Positions 1 through 6,304 of a DNA stretch of 6,948 bases are shown here, in pieces. The notes beneath the pieces were generated by a model. That model made no database searches and was not told where the DNA came from. It worked only from the letters and a program-made list of their open reading frames with translations. A program made the translations under genes and the position numbers. The first letter of the stretch is position 1; each line of letters starts with the position of its first letter. Source of the stretch: Candidatus Glassiibacteriota bacterium (GTDB lineage: Bacteria; Gemmatimonadota; Glassbacteria; GWA2-58-10); assembly GCA_016934095.1 (NCBI GenBank), contig JAFGTO010000525.1, forward strand, positions 1 through 6,948. The letters run 5' to 3'.

Positions 1-57
1 CCCGATAGTCAGCACGCCCTGGCCCCCGAAACCGGCGAAGATCACCCGCTCAAGCAT
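1..57 (-). CDS. 2-oxoacid:ferredoxin oxidoreductase gamma subunit, 5' end only (partial)
   Basis: Only the first 19 codons lie in the window; the gene continues beyond base 1. The reading starts MLERVIFAGFGGQGVLTIG. The GFGGQG glycine-rich motif near the N-terminus is typical of the gamma (POR, PF01558) subunit of pyruvate/2-oxoacid:ferredoxin oxidoreductases, which packs against the TPP-binding subunits and helps assemble the complex. The ATG at 57-55 overlaps the end of the beta gene by 8 bp (beta stop TGA at 52-50). It is preceded by a good AGGAGG Shine-Dalgarno (complement of 64-69), so translation is probably coupled. Its place right after alpha and beta completes the ferredoxin-alpha-beta-gamma order. 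By context it is the gamma subunit of the 2-ketoisovalerate-type enzyme. Symbols for these subunits conflict between organisms, so I give none. Identity is strong for so short a piece because motif and context agree. Confidence 0.85.
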   Translation of the reverse strand, partial: MLERVIFAGFGGQGVLTIG

Positions 58-811
58 TGGCAGCCTCCTGGGGCGCCGGCCTGAAAACCCCGGTGGGGAA
101 ATACGGTTTGACCTTTTTTCTCAGGTGCTCCAGGGCTGCTTCCGGGCTGACCCGGCAGTAGGTGGGGCAGGCCGAGAGGACCTCGATAAAAGAGAACCCT
201 TTACCCTGGATCTGGGCCATGAGGCCCTCGCGGACCCATTTCTTGGTGCTCCTGATCCCGGCCGGTCCATCCAGGGCGGTGCGCACTATCAGGTAGGGAT
301 TGTGAAGGGTATTGAGCAGCTCGCACATCCTCAGGGGGAAACCCATGGTCGAGGTGTCCCGGCCGTTGGGCGAGGTGGCGGTCCGCTGTCCGGGCAGGGT
401 AGTCGGTGCCATCTGGCCGCCGGTCATGCCGTAGACCCCGTTGTTGACAAAGATGGTAGTATAGTTTTCGCCGCGGTTGGCGGCATGGATGATCTCGGCT
501 GTGCCGATCGAGGCCAGGTCGCCGTCCCCCTGGTAGCCGAACACCAGCAACTCCGGCCTGGCGCGCTTGATCCCGGTGGCCACCGCGGGCACCCGGCCGT
601 GCGCGGCCTCGCTCATGTCGATGTCCAGGTAGTTATAGGCCAGCACTGCGCAGCCCACGGGCGCGATACCCACCAGGCGGCCGCGCAGGTCCAACTCATC
701 GATCAACTCGGCCAGTATCCGGTGCAGGACCCCGTGTCCGCAGCCCGCGCAGTAGTGGGTGTCCACCTCGAGCATGGCGTGGGGTTTCCTGAAAGTCCTC
801 GCCTGTTTCAT
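50..811 (-). CDS. 2-oxoacid:ferredoxin oxidoreductase beta subunit, TPP-binding (2-ketoisovalerate type)
   Basis: This 253-residue protein is the thiamine-pyrophosphate-binding beta subunit. With the alpha subunit it decarboxylates a 2-oxoacid and passes electrons to ferredoxin while forming acyl-CoA in the cytoplasm. The family signature is CAGCGHG at residues 21-27. The TPP/Mg site is GDGD at 95-98, followed by NNGVYGMTGGQMAPTT at 123-138. The C-terminal VLSACPT at 211-217 matches the VLSxCPT motif of Kor/Vor beta chains. Length is normal for the short beta chains (about 250-280). I chose the ATG at 811-809 because it overlaps the alpha stop in an ATGA arrangement (alpha TGA at 810-808), has a GGGGGA ribosome site upstream, and begins just before the conserved region. 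The frame is open further upstream, but that is out-of-frame alpha sequence. KorB of 2-oxoglutarate enzymes is closely similar; the ptb-buk context favours a branched-chain substrate. Confidence 0.93.
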   Translation of the reverse strand: MKQARTFRKPHAMLEVDTHYCAGCGHGVLHRILAELIDELDLRGRLVGIAPVGCAVLAYNYLDIDMSEAAHGRVPAVATGIKRARPELLVFGYQGDGDLASIGTAEIIHAANRGENYTTIFVNNGVYGMTGGQMAPTTLPGQRTATSPNGRDTSTMGFPLRMCELLNTLHNPYLIVRTALDGPAGIRSTKKWVREGLMAQIQGKGFSFIEVLSACPTYCRVSPEAALEHLRKKVKPYFPTGVFRPAPQEAANA

Positions 812-1914
812 GATACGGTCCCCCGGTCTTGCGACCCCCCCTGGGCCTTTTCCCGCAGCAGCCTGTGCGCCCGGCGGTAGATCTCCCCGATTTCGGGTAC
901 TCCTCCTCCGCTCCTGCCATAGAAAGCCACCGGCACCCGCCCCTCGACAGCCAGCCGGACATCCTCCACCATCTGGCCGGAGCTCATCTCCACCACCAGG
1001 AAAGCCCTGGCCCGAGCGGCCAGCTTCTTTACCCGGGCCGCGGGGAAGGGCCAGAGGGTAACCGGGCGCAGCAGGCCCAGGGGCAGGCCCTTCGCTCTTG
1101 CCCTCCTGACCGCCTCGCGGCAGAGCCGCGCCGCAGTGCCATAGGCCGCCAGCACCACTTCCGCATCTTCGCAGAAATATTCCCCGGCCCGGCTCTGGGT
1201 GCGGCGGATCAGATTGTATTTCTTTTCCAGCTCGAGGTTGTGCCTTTCCAGCGTGCCATCCGCCGGGAAGAACGACTTGACCACCCTCTTGGGCCTGCCG
1301 CCTGACGCCCCGGTGAGCGCCCAGTCCTTGGGCGGCAGTTTTGCGGCGGAGCTTTTGGACCCTTTTCCCGGCCTGAGCGGCTCCATCATCTGTCCCAGCC
1401 GGCCGTCGCTCAAGACCATCACCGGCATCCGGTAGCGGTCGGCCAGGTAGAAAGCCCTCCTGGTGAAATCGTACATCTCCTGCACGGAGGAGGGGGCCAG
1501 CACTATCATGCGGTAATCGCCGTGGCCCCCGCCCTTGACCGCCTGGAAGTAGTCGGCCTGGGAGGGCTCGATATTGCCCAGGCCAGGGCCTCCGCGCTGG
1601 ACATTGATAATCACGGCGGGCAGCTCGCTGCCGGCCAGGTAGGAGATGCCCTCCTGCTTGAGGCTGATACCCGGCGAGGATGAGCTGGTCATCACCCTGC
1701 GGCCCGCGGCCGAGGCACCGTAAACCATGTTGATCGCCGAGACCTCGCTCTCCGCCTGGACAAAGACCCGTCCCTGCTCCGGCATGTGGCGGGACATGTA
1801 GGCGGTCAGCTCGTTCTGCGGGGTGATCGGGTAGCCGAAATAGCAGTCGCAGCCGGCTGCTATGGCCCCGGCTCCGCAGGCTTCGTTGCCTGTGATTAAA
1901 ACTCTTTTCTGCAT
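808..1914 (-). CDS. vorB: 2-ketoisovalerate (3-methyl-2-oxobutanoate) ferredoxin oxidoreductase alpha subunit VorB
   Basis: This 368-residue catalytic alpha subunit matches the VorB family closely. GYPITP at residues 27-32 is the 2-oxoacid-binding loop. AESEVSAINMVYG at 54-66 and VMTSSSSPGISLKQEGISY at 74-92 lie in the pyrimidine-binding domain (PF01855). GGPGLGNIEPSQADYFQ at 108-124 and KGGGHGDYR at 127-135 are diagnostic of VorB rather than PorA. The linker DWALTGASGGRPKR (197-210) and LLRPVTLWPFP (281-291) lead into the PFOR domain II region, with VVEMSSGQMVEDVRLAV at 307-323. It is about 15 residues longer than common VorB proteins (about 352), through a polar C-terminal tail that overlaps the beta start. 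The ATG at 1914-1912 has a GGGGGAG ribosome site. The enzyme converts valine-, leucine- and isoleucine-derived 2-oxoacids to acyl-CoA, CO2 and reduced ferredoxin. Alpha/beta letters differ between archaeal naming schemes; I follow the usage where VorB is this chain. Confidence 0.93.
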   Translation of the reverse strand: MQKRVLITGNEACGAGAIAAGCDCYFGYPITPQNELTAYMSRHMPEQGRVFVQAESEVSAINMVYGASAAGRRVMTSSSSPGISLKQEGISYLAGSELPAVIINVQRGGPGLGNIEPSQADYFQAVKGGGHGDYRMIVLAPSSVQEMYDFTRRAFYLADRYRMPVMVLSDGRLGQMMEPLRPGKGSKSSAAKLPPKDWALTGASGGRPKRVVKSFFPADGTLERHNLELEKKYNLIRRTQSRAGEYFCEDAEVVLAAYGTAARLCREAVRRARAKGLPLGLLRPVTLWPFPAARVKKLAARARAFLVVEMSSGQMVEDVRLAVEGRVPVAFYGRSGGGVPEIGEIYRRAHRLLREKAQGGSQDRGTVS

Positions 1915-1973
1915 GGATGCTCCCCCGGGTCATTACGGGACGTCCGAAACCTGCCTGAACCCTGCTCCGGCCC

Positions 1974-2201
1974 TCAGCCGGTCCTGGCCAGCGGAGCCAG
2001 CTCCAGCACCTCTATCGCCGCATCAGGGCACATCAGGTAGCAGGTCCCGCAGTCGGCGCAGTTTTCCGCGCTCCGGGCCACGGCATAGCGGACCCCCCTG
2101 GCGTTTATCCGCTCCGAGAAAGCCAGCACCTGCCTGGGGCACGAGGCTATGCACAGGCCGCAGCCCTTGCAGGAATCGATTCTGATACTCGGGCCGATCA
2201 T
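1974..2201 (-). CDS. 2[4Fe-4S] ferredoxin (delta) subunit of 2-oxoacid:ferredoxin oxidoreductase
   Basis: This small 75-residue protein carries two classical 4Fe-4S motifs. CxxCxxCxxxCP occurs at Cys11, 14, 17, 21 (CKGCGLCIASCP) and at Cys48, 51, 54, 58 (CADCGTCYLMCP). The 26-residue segment between them contains the short beta hairpin common in this family. It would take electrons from the TPP-bearing subunits and hand them to a soluble ferredoxin. Size and position, immediately before alpha, match the delta subunit of four-subunit Vor/Kor enzymes, as opposed to a free ferredoxin. The ATG at 2201-2199 has a strong AAAGGAGG ribosome site, which fixes the start. It follows buk by 39 bp. The 59 bp between its stop and vorB contain only the vorB ribosome site. 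All eight cysteines are present, so both clusters should form. Confidence 0.93.
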   Translation of the reverse strand: MIGPSIRIDSCKGCGLCIASCPRQVLAFSERINARGVRYAVARSAENCADCGTCYLMCPDAAIEVLELAPLARTG

Positions 2202-2240
2202 GGCTCCTCCTTTTGTTGTGTTCGTAACTTTTTCCGCAGG

Positions 2241-3317
2241 TCAGCGGTAAGTCCTGGCCCGGGTTTTGCCCATCCAGACCTCCCAGCCGCCAGCGGCCAG
2301 GGCTTCCATCTCGCCGGTGCGGGGAAAGGCGTAGACAGGCCCCAGGAACCCCACGTGTTTTTTCAGCCACCGCCTGAAATAACCGCCTGCGGCGATACCG
2401 CCGCTGAGCACCACGGCATCCACCCGGCCGTTAAACACCGAGGCGGCCAGGGCGCCTATCTCCCTGGCGACCTGGTAGACGAAGGCCCGGTAGCAAAGCC
2501 TGGCCCGGGGGTCTCCCTCCCGGACCCGCCGCTCGATCTCGCGGCAGTCCTTGGTCCCCAGGTAGGCAGCCAGCCCGCTGTTGCGGGTTATCAGGTGCTG
2601 CGCCTGGTGGAGGTCCAGGCCGTTATCCATGACATAGCGCAGGAAGTCCAGCAGGGGCAGCCCGCCCGAGCGCTCCGGCGAGAACGGTCCCTCGCCCTCG
2701 AGCGCGTTGTTGACATCCACCACCTTGCCGTCCAGGTGGGCGCCTACGGAGACCCCGCCGCCGGCGTGCACCACGATCAGGCGGGCGGAGCGGTAGTCCT
2801 TGCCCAGCCGCGAGGCCACCCTGGCGGCGATAGCTTTCTGGTTCAGGGCGTGGAAGATACTGCGCCGGGCTATCGCCGGCAGCCCGGAGATACGGGCCAC
2901 CGGGGCCAACTCATCCACCACCACCGGGTTGACCACGTAGGCTTTGCCGCCGCGGCCCGCAACCATCCGCTGCGCCATGATCGCGCCCAGGTTGCTCAGG
3001 TGGCGGCCGTAGATGCAGGCGGCCAGGTCCTCGACCATCTTGCGGTTAACCCGGTAGACACCGCCGCGCAAGGGTTTCAGCAGGCCGCCGCGGGCCACCG
3101 CCAGGTCGAAATCCCCGGGATGGTAACCCTTGACTGCCAGGTCCTCCAGGATGCCGGCTGTCCGCAGCCCGGCCAGCTCTTTCATCGAGGAATAGTAGAC
3201 CTCGTTTTCCCGGAGGTGGCTGTGGCTCCACTCCAGGCGCCGGCGCAGGCCCTTGAAGACAGCCAGCTTGGTCGAGGTGGAGCCCGGGTTGATCACGAAA
3301 ATCAAGGGGGTACGCAT
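2241..3317 (-). CDS. buk: Butyrate kinase (branched-chain acyl kinase), acetokinase family
   Basis: This 358-residue protein is the usual length for Buk. It transfers the phosphate of butyryl- or isobutyryl-phosphate to ADP, giving the free acid and ATP. The ASKHA-fold motifs are all present: phosphate loop NPGSTSTK at residues 10-17, ARGGLLKPLRGGVYRVN at 75-91, HLSNLGA at 106-112, VDELAPVARISGLP at 134-147, SIFHALNQKA at 153-162, VVHAGGGVSVGAH at 182-194, and DVNNALEGEGPFSPERSGG at 201-219. VVLSGGIAAGGYF at 302-314 is the second nucleotide-binding loop. The family usually has HLGGG where this protein has HAGGG, a mild change. I chose the ATG at 3317-3315 because it begins right before the phosphate loop. 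The frame is open for 60 more codons, but those are out-of-frame ptb sequence. The ribosome site is weak (GGGA about 11 bp upstream). It lies 29 bp after ptb. With ptb and vor upstream and downstream, isobutyryl-, isovaleryl- and 2-methylbutyryl-phosphate are the likely substrates. Confidence 0.95.
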   Translation of the reverse strand: MRTPLIFVINPGSTSTKLAVFKGLRRRLEWSHSHLRENEVYYSSMKELAGLRTAGILEDLAVKGYHPGDFDLAVARGGLLKPLRGGVYRVNRKMVEDLAACIYGRHLSNLGAIMAQRMVAGRGGKAYVVNPVVVDELAPVARISGLPAIARRSIFHALNQKAIAARVASRLGKDYRSARLIVVHAGGGVSVGAHLDGKVVDVNNALEGEGPFSPERSGGLPLLDFLRYVMDNGLDLHQAQHLITRNSGLAAYLGTKDCREIERRVREGDPRARLCYRAFVYQVAREIGALAASVFNGRVDAVVLSGGIAAGGYFRRWLKKHVGFLGPVYAFPRTGEMEALAAGGWEVWMGKTRARTYR

Positions 3318-3346
3318 CTTTTTCCCGCTAAAGGCCTGGCTGTCCT

Positions 3347-4291
3347 TCAAGTTGTATATCCGCCGTCCGCCGGGGAGCTCAGGATCACTCCCAGGGCGAT
3401 CGCCGCCAGCTTGCTTTCTTCCGAGTCGGCCCTGGAGGGGGTTATTACCGGGACCTTGCCGCCCACCACTATGCCGGCGATCACCCCGTCCAGCCATGAC
3501 TGGACAGCCTTGTAGATCACGTTGCCCATGCCGATCTCATTGGCCAGCAGGATATCGGCCCTGCCGGCCACCGGGCCGGAGATGCCTTTTCTGCCGGCCG
3601 CCGCCTCGGAGACCGCATTGTCAAAGGCCAGGGGCCCCTCCACCAGGCAGCCTGCCAGCAGGCCCTCGCGGTTGAGCCGGGTGAGCTCCTCGGCGTGGCG
3701 GATCATCGGCAGGTCGTGGTGGGGAGACTTTTCCACGTGGGCCAGGACCGCCACCCGGGGAGTCTCGAGACCCAGGCGATGGGCCACCTCCACCGCGTTG
3801 AGCAGGATGTCTTTCTTGTGCTCCAGGTCCGGGGCCAGGTTCAGCCCGCCGTCGGTGATGATCATCAGCCCGGGACGGCCCGGTGCGGTGAAGACTCCCA
3901 GGTGGCTCAGGATCCTTTCCGTACGCAGCCCGCGGCTGTGGTCCAGGAAAGCCCCCAGCAGGTCGCCTGTCTTCACCCGGCCCTTCATCAGCAGGTCAAA
4001 GCCCCTGTCTCTCAAGAGGTCCAGCGAGCGGGGGATCGCCTCGTCCGCGCTACAGTCCACCACCTCGCTGCCGTCGAACTCGAGCGCTCCACTCCCGGCG
4101 AGCTGCTCGATCCGATCTTTCTCACCGACCAGGACCGCCCTGACCAGGCCGGCCGCCAGGGCATCGCGCACAGAGGCCAGGGTAACCGGGTCATCGGCCC
4201 CGGCCACCACCACTGCGGGCCTGCGCGAGCCGGCCAGCTCGCGGGCGCGGACTTTCAGCTCGCGGACATCCTGGAGCGGTATTTTCTGCAT
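3347..4291 (-). CDS. ptb: Phosphate butyryltransferase (PTA/PTB family)
   Basis: This 314-residue enzyme exchanges CoA for phosphate on butyryl-CoA or a branched acyl-CoA, making the acyl-phosphate that Buk uses. Diagnostic Ptb segments are DLLMKGRVKT at residues 99-108, GLRTERILSHLGVF at 121-134, TDGGLNLAPDLEHK at 146-159, LNAVEVAHRLGLE at 164-176, VEGPLAFDNAVSEAAAGRKGI at 217-237 (KGI follows the usual family pattern), GPVAGRADILLANEIGMGN at 239-257, and ITPSRADS at 283-290. The length is that of Ptb (about 300) and it lacks the DRTGG N-terminal domain of long phosphotransacetylases. The ATG at 4291-4289 lies only 7 bp after the regulator's TAG stop. There is no good Shine-Dalgarno there, so translation may depend on ribosomes finishing the regulator gene. 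Ptb-Buk next to each other is the classic acyl-CoA to acid route; the adjacent Vor subunits suggest branched-chain acyl-CoA as input, which is inference. Confidence 0.95.
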   Translation of the reverse strand: MQKIPLQDVRELKVRARELAGSRRPAVVVAGADDPVTLASVRDALAAGLVRAVLVGEKDRIEQLAGSGALEFDGSEVVDCSADEAIPRSLDLLRDRGFDLLMKGRVKTGDLLGAFLDHSRGLRTERILSHLGVFTAPGRPGLMIITDGGLNLAPDLEHKKDILLNAVEVAHRLGLETPRVAVLAHVEKSPHHDLPMIRHAEELTRLNREGLLAGCLVEGPLAFDNAVSEAAAGRKGISGPVAGRADILLANEIGMGNVIYKAVQSWLDGVIAGIVVGGKVPVITPSRADSEESKLAAIALGVILSSPADGGYTT

Positions 4292-4298
4292 GGCTCGT

Positions 4299-5144
4299 CT
4301 ATTCCGGGTCGCCGGATGCGGCGCTCTGCGTTCCGTCGGTGAAACGCTCGTGCACGATACCGTGGATGTCCGGGTTGGACATCCAGATCTTGATCAGCTT
4401 ATCCTTGCCGAACTCGCGGATCAGCAGGTCGATCATGATGTCGTGGATGATGAACTCGCGGGCCACCATGACCAGCGCCGGGTCCCTGGTGGTCACCGCC
4501 CAGGAGGTGTCCTCGTCCAGCATCTTGCCGATGAGGGCTTCCTGGTTGTCCCTGACAACTATGGTGTGATGTCCCTTGAGCCGGGTCGCCACCACCTCCA
4601 GGGGCATGTAGTCGTGGTAGAAATTATGCCCGGGGTTCTCCACCCTGGTGCTGGTGAACAGCATGGTGTGGATGCTCACGCCGCGGCCCTGTGCCCCGGC
4701 CAGGGCGCCCCTGACATCGCCGACCTGGGGCATCCAGAGCTCGAGCAGCAGCTCGCGCTCGGCCTGCTCGATGATCTGCAGCATCTCGCTGCGCACGTTA
4801 CGCGCACCCTTGATATGGTAGATGTATTCCAGGGAATGGGGCAGGGCGGCCTGGTCCAACTCTTCCTTGATCGTTTCGATCGAGTGCTCGAAATCCCGCT
4901 TGACCGTGTCCAGGAACTTGTCGTAGGGCACGGGCATGTACTTGACCGGGTCCTCGGCGATGGTGTAGACCGCGCCGCGCGCGATCAGCCGGTTGAGCAC
5001 GTCGTAGACCAGGGAGCGGCGGATGCCCGACTTGTTGCTCAGCTCGTAGCCGGTAACCGGATTGTACTGCAGCAGGGCGAGATAGACTTTGGCTTCGTTG
5101 AGGGCGAAACCGAGCTGCTGAAGGTGCTCGACGCACTGGCTCAT
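4299..5144 (-). CDS. TrmB-family transcriptional regulator, likely local regulator of the ptb-buk-vor operon
   Basis: This 281-residue protein has the TrmB layout. The N-terminal winged helix-turn-helix covers about residues 8-72: LGFALNEAKVYLALL, then TGYELSNKSGIRRSLVYDVL as turn and recognition helix, then a wing ending in VKYMPVP. A predicted dimerising coiled-coil helix follows at about 74-98. The C-terminal effector domain, about 105-265, includes SEMLQIIEQAERELLLELW and resembles the PLD-like ligand domain of this family. The ligand is unknown. In archaea TrmB proteins sense sugars; here the neighbours suggest a branched-chain acyl or amino-acid signal, which is speculation. The ATG at 5144-5142 has a strong AAAGGAGG site with 8-bp spacing. 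The gene sits first in the operon, 7 bp before ptb, behind a consensus-like promoter overlapped by a perfect inverted repeat, so autoregulation is plausible. There is no frame damage. Confidence 0.9.
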   Translation of the reverse strand: MSQCVEHLQQLGFALNEAKVYLALLQYNPVTGYELSNKSGIRRSLVYDVLNRLIARGAVYTIAEDPVKYMPVPYDKFLDTVKRDFEHSIETIKEELDQAALPHSLEYIYHIKGARNVRSEMLQIIEQAERELLLELWMPQVGDVRGALAGAQGRGVSIHTMLFTSTRVENPGHNFYHDYMPLEVVATRLKGHHTIVVRDNQEALIGKMLDEDTSWAVTTRDPALVMVAREFIIHDIMIDLLIREFGKDKLIKIWMSNPDIHGIVHERFTDGTQSAASGDPE

Positions 5145-5151
5145 GGGATGG

Positions 5152-5159
5152 CCTCCTTT
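5152..5159 (-). promoter_or_regulatory. Strong Shine-Dalgarno for trmB
   Basis: The complement of 5152-5159 reads AAAGGAGG, 7-8 bp before the ATG at 5144. It settles the regulator start and is the strongest ribosome site in the first half of the operon; ptb and buk have weak ones. Confidence 0.8.
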
Positions 5160-5183
5160 AGTCGTACTAATCAGGACGACTAA
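5158..5183. promoter_or_regulatory. Perfect inverted repeat, candidate operator for the TrmB-like regulator
   Basis: TTAGTCGT (5158-5165) and its exact reverse complement ACGACTAA (5176-5183) flank a 10-bp spacer, with centres about 18 bp apart (nearly two helical turns). Read on the minus strand the core ATTAGT also recurs inside the spacer, giving a partial direct repeat. The element begins 3 bp downstream of the -10 box, covers the predicted transcription start, and overlaps the first two A residues of the trmB ribosome-binding site. A dimeric protein bound here would block transcription initiation. Assigning it to the adjacent regulator is inference from position and symmetry. Confidence 0.65.
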
Positions 5184-5186
5184 TTA

Positions 5187-5215
5187 ACGATATAAAAAGT
5201 TCAGGGTTTTGTCAA
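5187..5215 (-). promoter_or_regulatory. Sigma70-type promoter of the trmB-ptb-buk-vor operon
   Basis: Read on the minus strand, a perfect -35 box TTGACA (complement of 5210-5215) is followed by a 17-bp spacer and a -10-like TATCGT (complement of 5187-5192; 4 of 6 consensus bases). The start point would fall near 5179-5181, about 36 bp before the trmB ATG. The region is AT-rich against GC-rich surroundings. It is the only clear promoter upstream of the operon, and the gene spacing below it leaves little room for another. Confidence 0.72.
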
Positions 5216-5362
5216 GGCCGCGGAAAGAAAATATTTCGGATAATATATTGCAGGGGTGAGGCGTGCGCCGCCCCGCAGGGGACGGGGTTATGGGTATAAA
5301 AGCGGAATGCGCCTGGCAGGCGTGAGGTAAAAAAAGATTGCCTGGCATATGATAATGATGTA
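5216..5362. other. Intergenic stretch without a supported gene
   Basis: Between the hairpin and the operon promoter I see no convincing gene. It contains a 13-bp palindrome (5310-5322, CGCCTG-G-CAGGCG) and an 8-bp direct repeat, GCCTGGCA, at 5311-5318 and 5340-5347. There is also a short CCCC-GCA-GGGG hairpin near 5270-5281 and an A7 run at 5329-5335. A 68-codon minus-strand open frame runs through it and across the promoter. It has no ribosome site or recognisable motif, and I do not call it. Confidence 0.5.
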
Positions 5363-5388
5363 GCGGCGCGGCTGGTCCGTGCCGCCGC
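5363..5388 (-). terminator. GC-rich hairpin after the methyltransferase gene, possible terminator
   Basis: Fifteen bases past the methyltransferase stop, GCGGC (5363-5367) pairs with GCCGC (5384-5388). GGC (5370-5372) pairs with GCC (5381-5383) around an 8-base loop, giving 8 G-C pairs with a 2-base bulge. There is no U-run directly after it. A T7 run on the minus strand (complement of 5329-5335) comes about 28 bases later, so it is not a classical intrinsic terminator. It separates the methyltransferase unit from the next promoter and may stop or protect the transcript. Confidence 0.35.
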
Positions 5389-5402
5389 AATCGATGGCCG
5401 GA

Positions 5403-6206
5403 CTATTCCAGGTCCAGCTTGCCGCCCTGGTGGGCCTCGAGGTATTTCATGCAGAACTCATCCCGGCCCAGCAGGGCGCTGGCAGTGATGACATTGGCCA
5501 TCAGCCGCTTGTCCGTGGGGTCGAGGATGGCGGCATCCAGGCCGCGGCCCATGGCCAGCACCATGAACATCTGGTTGAGCTGGAAGCGGAAAGGCAGGCC
5601 GTAGCTGACGTTGCTCAGGCCGATGCTGGTGTGCACGCCCGGGAAACCGGTCATGATCCGCTCGATGGCCTGGAGCACCACGGTGCCGTAGGAGTGGTCC
5701 GTGGAGATCGGGTAGACCAGGGGATCGACATAGATGTTCTCCAGGGGCACGCCGGCTGCGGTGAGTTTTTCGACCAGGGTCCCGGCGATGCGCAGTTTGT
5801 TCTCCAGGTCGGTGGGCATGCCCTGGTCATCCGCGCACATGGCGATCACATCCGTGCCGTGGTCCCGCACCAGGGGCAGCAGCGAGTCGAAACGCGCGGT
5901 CTCGAGCGAGATCGAGTTGATCAGGGCCTTGCCCTTGTGCAGCTTGAGGGCCGGCTCGATGGCCGCGGGGTTGGGGCTGTCCAGGCTGATCCGGCACTCG
6001 TGCGAGCCCTGGATGGTCTCGACCAGCCAGCAGAGCAGGCCAGGCTCGCGCTCCGGGCCGAAAGTGCCCGCGTTGGCATCCACGTAGTCGGCGCCGGCTT
6101 CGATCTGCATCCCGGCCTCCTGGATAATGAAGCCAGCGTCCTTGTTCTCCACCGCAGGAGCGATGCGCTTGCGGCTGGCGTTGATCCGCTCTCCGATAAT
6201 CAGCAT
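5403..6206 (-). CDS. Methyltetrahydrofolate:corrinoid protein methyltransferase-like (pterin-binding, AcsE/MeTr family)
   Basis: This 267-residue TIM-barrel protein of the pterin-binding (PF00809) family is close in size to acetogen MeTr/AcsE (about 262). It begins MLIIGERIN, the typical start of that group. Residues known to bind and activate methyltetrahydrofolate in MeTr are conserved at nearly identical positions: Asp76 (SLDSPN), Asn97 (LINSIS), Asp161 (YVDPLV) and Asn199 (GLSNVS). It would move a methyl group between tetrahydrofolate and the cobalt of a corrinoid protein. Whether it serves the Wood-Ljungdahl corrinoid iron-sulfur protein or a methylated-amine/aromatic methyl ether system cannot be decided: neither the corrinoid protein nor the CODH/ACS genes are in view. 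Automated annotation may call it dihydropteroate synthase, which is less likely given the start and length. The ATG at 6206-6204 has a GGGAG site 6 bp upstream. The upstream RACo-type gene supports a corrinoid role. Confidence 0.88.
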   Translation of the reverse strand: MLIIGERINASRKRIAPAVENKDAGFIIQEAGMQIEAGADYVDANAGTFGPEREPGLLCWLVETIQGSHECRISLDSPNPAAIEPALKLHKGKALINSISLETARFDSLLPLVRDHGTDVIAMCADDQGMPTDLENKLRIAGTLVEKLTAAGVPLENIYVDPLVYPISTDHSYGTVVLQAIERIMTGFPGVHTSIGLSNVSYGLPFRFQLNQMFMVLAMGRGLDAAILDPTDKRLMANVITASALLGRDEFCMKYLEAHQGGKLDLE

Positions 6207-6304
6207 GGGAGACTCCCGGTTCTGAATTTGAGCTCAGGGGCGACCGGCCGGCCGCTCTGGTGATTTTCTTGTGGTTGTCGCTACCGGTTAAAATGGTATT
6301 ATGG

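Noticed and set aside
812..1933. Extension of the beta-subunit frame upstream of its ATG, which could look like a fusion protein
   Set aside because: This portion is vorB read in the wrong frame (Gly/Arg/Pro-rich, no motifs). The beta start at 811 with ATGA overlap explains the data.
2355..3515. 386-codon plus-strand open frame antisense to buk
   Set aside because: It is a mirror of Buk codon periodicity. There is no family motif, and the opposite strand encodes a complete Buk.
3522..5183. 553-codon plus-strand open frame antisense to ptb and trmB
   Set aside because: It lies opposite two clearly conserved genes. Its sequence is low-complexity and Arg/Ser/Pro-rich or His/Val/Leu-rich with no recognisable domain, and such frames are common at high GC.
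5310..5347. 13-bp palindrome and GCCTGGCA repeats as a second operator or CRISPR-like unit
   Set aside because: It has only two short copies, is far from the -35 box, and is within what GC-rich spacer could show by chance.
5184..5390. 68-codon minus-strand open frame between the methyltransferase and trmB genes
   Set aside because: It overlaps the operon promoter and the GC hairpin, has no ribosome site and no recognisable motif.
5379..6263. 294-codon plus-strand open frame antisense to the methyltransferase
   Set aside because: The composition is an antisense artefact (His/Gln/Val/Asp-rich) with no motif, and the other strand has all active-site residues of MeTr.
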